A DNA stretch of 64,000 nt from Roseibium sp. Lineage in GTDB: Bacteria; Pseudomonadota; Alphaproteobacteria; Rhizobiales; Stappiaceae. The stretch lies in contig JAEPNV010000018.1 of NCBI GenBank assembly GCA_017643215.1, forward strand, positions 1 to 64,000, written 5' to 3'. A program made the translations under genes and the position numbers. Below, one piece after another: positions 61,792 to 64,000 of the stretch (the first letter of the stretch is position 1; each line of letters starts with the position of its first letter). The notes beneath the pieces are model-generated. The model saw nothing but the letters and a program-made list of their open reading frames with translations, was not told the origin of the DNA and ran no database searches.

Positions 61792-62505
61792 ATGCCCGGA
61801 CCAAAGGCGTTCCGGGGTTTTGCGGTCGCGGTGCTGGTTGCCATCATGGCGGGGGCCGCGGTCTACGCGTTTGTCGACTGGCCAACATCTCCCGAAGACT
61901 ACAATTTCGACGACACGGGGCCGCGCATTGTGGCCTTGACCGCGCTCGCGGTCGTGTTCATGGCGAGCCTGGTGTTCGGCCAGCCCAGGGTCCGCGACAT
62001 CCTGCGCGCCGTTGCCTTTTGGGGCGGCCTCGCAGCCGTCCTCGTCGTCGGATACACCTACCGCGACGATCTGCTCCAGGGCGGGTACCGGGTCCTGGGC
62101 GCGCTGGCGCCGGGACTTGCCGTGCCGCAGCAGGACGGCAGCATTCTTGTTGTGCGGGACGCCTCCGGGCATTTTGTCCTGCGCGGGCGCAGCAACGGCG
62201 CGCCGATGGATTTTCTGCTCGACACCGGGGCCAGCGCCGTGGTCCTGACCGCGCAAGATGCCCGTCGCGCCGGGTTTAGCTCCAGCGACCTGTCGTTCTC
62301 GGTTCCCGTTTCCACGGCGAACGGGCGCACAATGGTGGCGCCGATCCGCATCGAGACGCTCGATGTTGGTGACGCGCGGTTCCGCAATATCCGCGCCTTT
62401 GTTGCCCGCGAGGGATCGCTGGATAGCAACCTCTTGGGCATGACGGCGCTGGACCGGCTGCAAAGCTGGCGCATCGAGGGCGACCGTCTGATCATGGTTC
62501 CCTGA
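61792..62505 (+). CDS. Retropepsin-like (clan AA) aspartic protease, membrane-anchored
   Basis: A 237-residue protein of the TIGR02281 type. Two to three N-terminal membrane helices (about 10-30, 45-62, 68-86) precede a single retropepsin-like domain with Asp144 in FLLDTGASAVVL and LLGMTALDRLQ. It should dimerise to form the active site in the periplasm. It follows DUF1289 by four bases; substrate unknown. Confidence 0.88.
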   Translation: MPGPKAFRGFAVAVLVAIMAGAAVYAFVDWPTSPEDYNFDDTGPRIVALTALAVVFMASLVFGQPRVRDILRAVAFWGGLAAVLVVGYTYRDDLLQGGYRVLGALAPGLAVPQQDGSILVVRDASGHFVLRGRSNGAPMDFLLDTGASAVVLTAQDARRAGFSSSDLSFSVPVSTANGRTMVAPIRIETLDVGDARFRNIRAFVAREGSLDSNLLGMTALDRLQSWRIEGDRLIMVP

Positions 62506-62511
62506 CCCCGG

Positions 62512-63342
62512 TCACCCAATCAGGCCAAAAAAGAACCGCGCTGAAACCAACAGCAAAAACGAGCCGAACAGGATTTCCATCCGCCGCCGCGGCAACGCAT
62601 GGGCGACCTTCACGCCGAGCGGGGCGGCAAATGTCGTCACCGGAATGATCAGGGCAACGCCCAGAAGGTTGACATAACCGGCCGAAAACGGCGGCAGATC
62701 GGGGGCGCCCCAGCCGGCCCATATAAGACCGATGGTTCCTGGAACGGAAATCAACAATCCGGTTCCGGCCGATGTTGCGATCGCCTGGTGGATCGGACGT
62801 CCGTAAAGGGTCATGAACGTGTTGTTCATGACGCCGCCGCCAATTCCCATCAGTGTCGAGAAGAATCCGGTCAGCCACCCGCACACCGCCCGGATCGGAT
62901 TGCCGGGAATTTCCGTTCCAAGGCGCCAATGCGGTTGATCCAACAACATGCGCAGACCGAGGACCAGCGCGATCATCGCGAAGATGGCTTTCAATCCGTC
63001 TCCGGACACATAGGCGGCCACAAAGCTTGCCGCGACGACGCCGAGCGGCACCGGTACGAGCCATGTTCTCAAAAGCTCAAGATCCACCGACCCGCGCCGT
63101 TTGTGGGCGAGAAAGGACCTGAGCGATGTCGGCACCATGATCCCAAGCGACGTGCCGACCGACACATGCATGCGCACGCCCGGATCGACCTCCAGAAAGG
63201 TCAGAAACTGATAGAGCACCGGCACAAGGACGGCGCCGCCGCCGATCCCGAACAACCCGGCCAGAAATCCAGCAACGAGACCGGACGCGACGAGCGCGAG
63301 GCCCAGCCACAGGACCTCGCCGGTCAGCACGGTCAGGTCCAT
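62512..63342 (-). CDS. TauE/SafE family sulfite exporter-like membrane protein
   Basis: A 276-residue membrane protein with eight predicted helices and two repeats of the family pattern (GLFGIGGGAVLVP near the N-terminus; GIGGGVMNNTFMT in the second half). TauE/SafE proteins export sulfite or organosulfonates, though most are uncharacterised. It starts 29 bases after the dusA stop, so may be co-transcribed. Confidence 0.9.
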   Translation of the reverse strand: MDLTVLTGEVLWLGLALVASGLVAGFLAGLFGIGGGAVLVPVLYQFLTFLEVDPGVRMHVSVGTSLGIMVPTSLRSFLAHKRRGSVDLELLRTWLVPVPLGVVAASFVAAYVSGDGLKAIFAMIALVLGLRMLLDQPHWRLGTEIPGNPIRAVCGWLTGFFSTLMGIGGGVMNNTFMTLYGRPIHQAIATSAGTGLLISVPGTIGLIWAGWGAPDLPPFSAGYVNLLGVALIIPVTTFAAPLGVKVAHALPRRRMEILFGSFLLLVSARFFFGLIG

Positions 63343-63371
63343 GTCAAGAGATCCAGGGCCGAGGGCAAGAG

Positions 63372-64000
63372 TCAGGCCGCATGACCGCTCATCACCGGCG
63401 CGGCAGGCGGGCGGGCGGAAACCTGTCCGGATACAGCGCCGAGTGCCTTCTCGACGACGTCCAATCCGGCCCCAGGCTTGATCGCCTCGACCGTCAGGAT
63501 CCGGCGCCAGGCACGGGCACCGGGCTGGCCGTGAAACAGTCCAAGCATGTGACGGGTCATGTGCGAGAGCTTCACGCCCTTGGCCAGTTGACCTTCCATA
63601 TAGCCCATGAATGCCTCCACAGCAGCCCTGGGCGGCACATCACCCGCCTTTGACCCATAGAACCTGCGGTCGACCTCAGCCAACAAACCCGGCGTGTGAT
63701 AAGCGGCTCGGCCGAACATCACGCCATCAAGCGTTTCAAGATGCGTTTTGGCGGCATCCAGTTCCACAAGCCCGCCGTTCAGTCCGATAAACCGGTTAGG
63801 GTACCGCGCTTTCAGGCGCAGAACGCGATCATAGTCGAGCGGCGGAATGTCCCGGTTTTCCTTCGGGCTGAGACCCTTGAGCCAGGCCTTGCGCGCATGG
63901 ACCCAAAGCGCATCGGCGCCGGCGGCAAAGACCGCATCGGCCATGGCGTCCAGCGCCTCTTCCGGGTCCTGCTGATCGACACCGATCCGGCATTTGACGG
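63372..64000 (-). CDS. dusA: tRNA-dihydrouridine synthase DusA, 5' part outside the window
   Basis: The C-terminal about 209 residues of a tRNA-dihydrouridine(20/20a) synthase. Visible segments include VKCRIGVDQQDPEEALDAM, ALWVHARKAWLKGLSPKENR, RFIGLNGG and VMFGRAAYHTPGLLAE, which bind FMN and tRNA. The catalytic cysteine lies upstream, beyond position 64000. An internal ATG near 63944 is not the true start. It uses NADPH to reduce U20 of tRNA. Confidence 0.95.
   Translation of the reverse strand, partial: VKCRIGVDQQDPEEALDAMADAVFAAGADALWVHARKAWLKGLSPKENRDIPPLDYDRVLRLKARYPNRFIGLNGGLVELDAAKTHLETLDGVMFGRAAYHTPGLLAEVDRRFYGSKAGDVPPRAAVEAFMGYMEGQLAKGVKLSHMTRHMLGLFHGQPGARAWRRILTVEAIKPGAGLDVVEKALGAVSGQVSARPPAAPVMSGHAA

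Noticed and set aside
1..64000. tRNA, rRNA, CRISPR arrays, insertion sequences or prophage
   Set aside because: Reading both strands I saw no tRNA-like T-loop/acceptor pattern, no regular spacer repeats, no transposase or integrase gene; a covariance-model scan would be decisive but could not be run.

Overview
The window is a high-G+C stretch of an alphaproteobacterial chromosome. The support is the gene set: a Tat-exported formate dehydrogenase with its TorD chaperone and DUF3305/DUF3306 partners, a beta-hydroxyaspartate cycle cluster, a PleC/DivJ-like kinase, a GcvA-type LysR regulator, and palindromic intergenic repeats of the kind common in Rhizobiales and Rhodobacterales. The order cannot be fixed from the sequence. 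About 66 protein genes are supported. No tRNA, rRNA, CRISPR array, insertion sequence or phage was recognised.

Layout. 0.3-3.3 kb: a 2-oxoglutarate dioxygenase (GBBH/TMLH type) and a class II aldolase, divergent from a LysR regulator, with TTGAG-N5-CTCA motifs at both start codons. 3.3-8.3 kb: a six-Asp-box beta-propeller protein, an exported tandem Trypco2-like protein paired with an exported trypsin-like protease, an L,D-transpeptidase and a small cytochrome c. 8.3-13.6 kb: TetR/PPOX pair with shared operators, an exported alpha/beta hydrolase, and a GAF-PAS-GGDEF cyclase. 14-16 kb: DUF971 protein and photolyase, then a structured RNA leader before moaA.

16-46.7 kb is a formate/molybdenum-cofactor island. 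It holds moaA, DUF3306/DUF3305, a multi-cluster ferredoxin, then a long minus-strand run: TorD chaperone, small Tat protein, fdhA, fdhB, lipoprotein, fdhC, WD40-cytochrome c fusion, small membrane protein, DUF6494, a degenerate biotin/lipoate-ligase-like protein, DUF6505, DUF6352. The island continues with apbC/mrp and ends with fdhD-mobA-mobB-moeA. The bhcABCD operon and its divergent regulator bhcR sit inside it. Formate oxidation supplies electrons to the quinone pool, possibly also to a periplasmic c-cytochrome, while the beta-hydroxyaspartate cycle turns glyoxylate into oxaloacetate. Together they suggest a life on C1 and C2 compounds, as in marine heterotrophs.

46.7-64 kb is mixed housekeeping: MBL hydrolase, GST, a polar amino acid ABC importer lacking its ATPase gene, a cystathionine beta-lyase-like enzyme, LysR and Lrp regulators, a 3-hydroxyisobutyrate dehydrogenase-family enzyme, a rhodanese, a UDG, a membrane histidine kinase, cobT/cobS, an aspartic protease, TauE/SafE, and the 3' part of dusA running off the window.

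The least described material is the Trypco2/protease pair, the FDH-linked DUF module with its apparent ligase pseudoenzyme, and the structured leader upstream of moaA.
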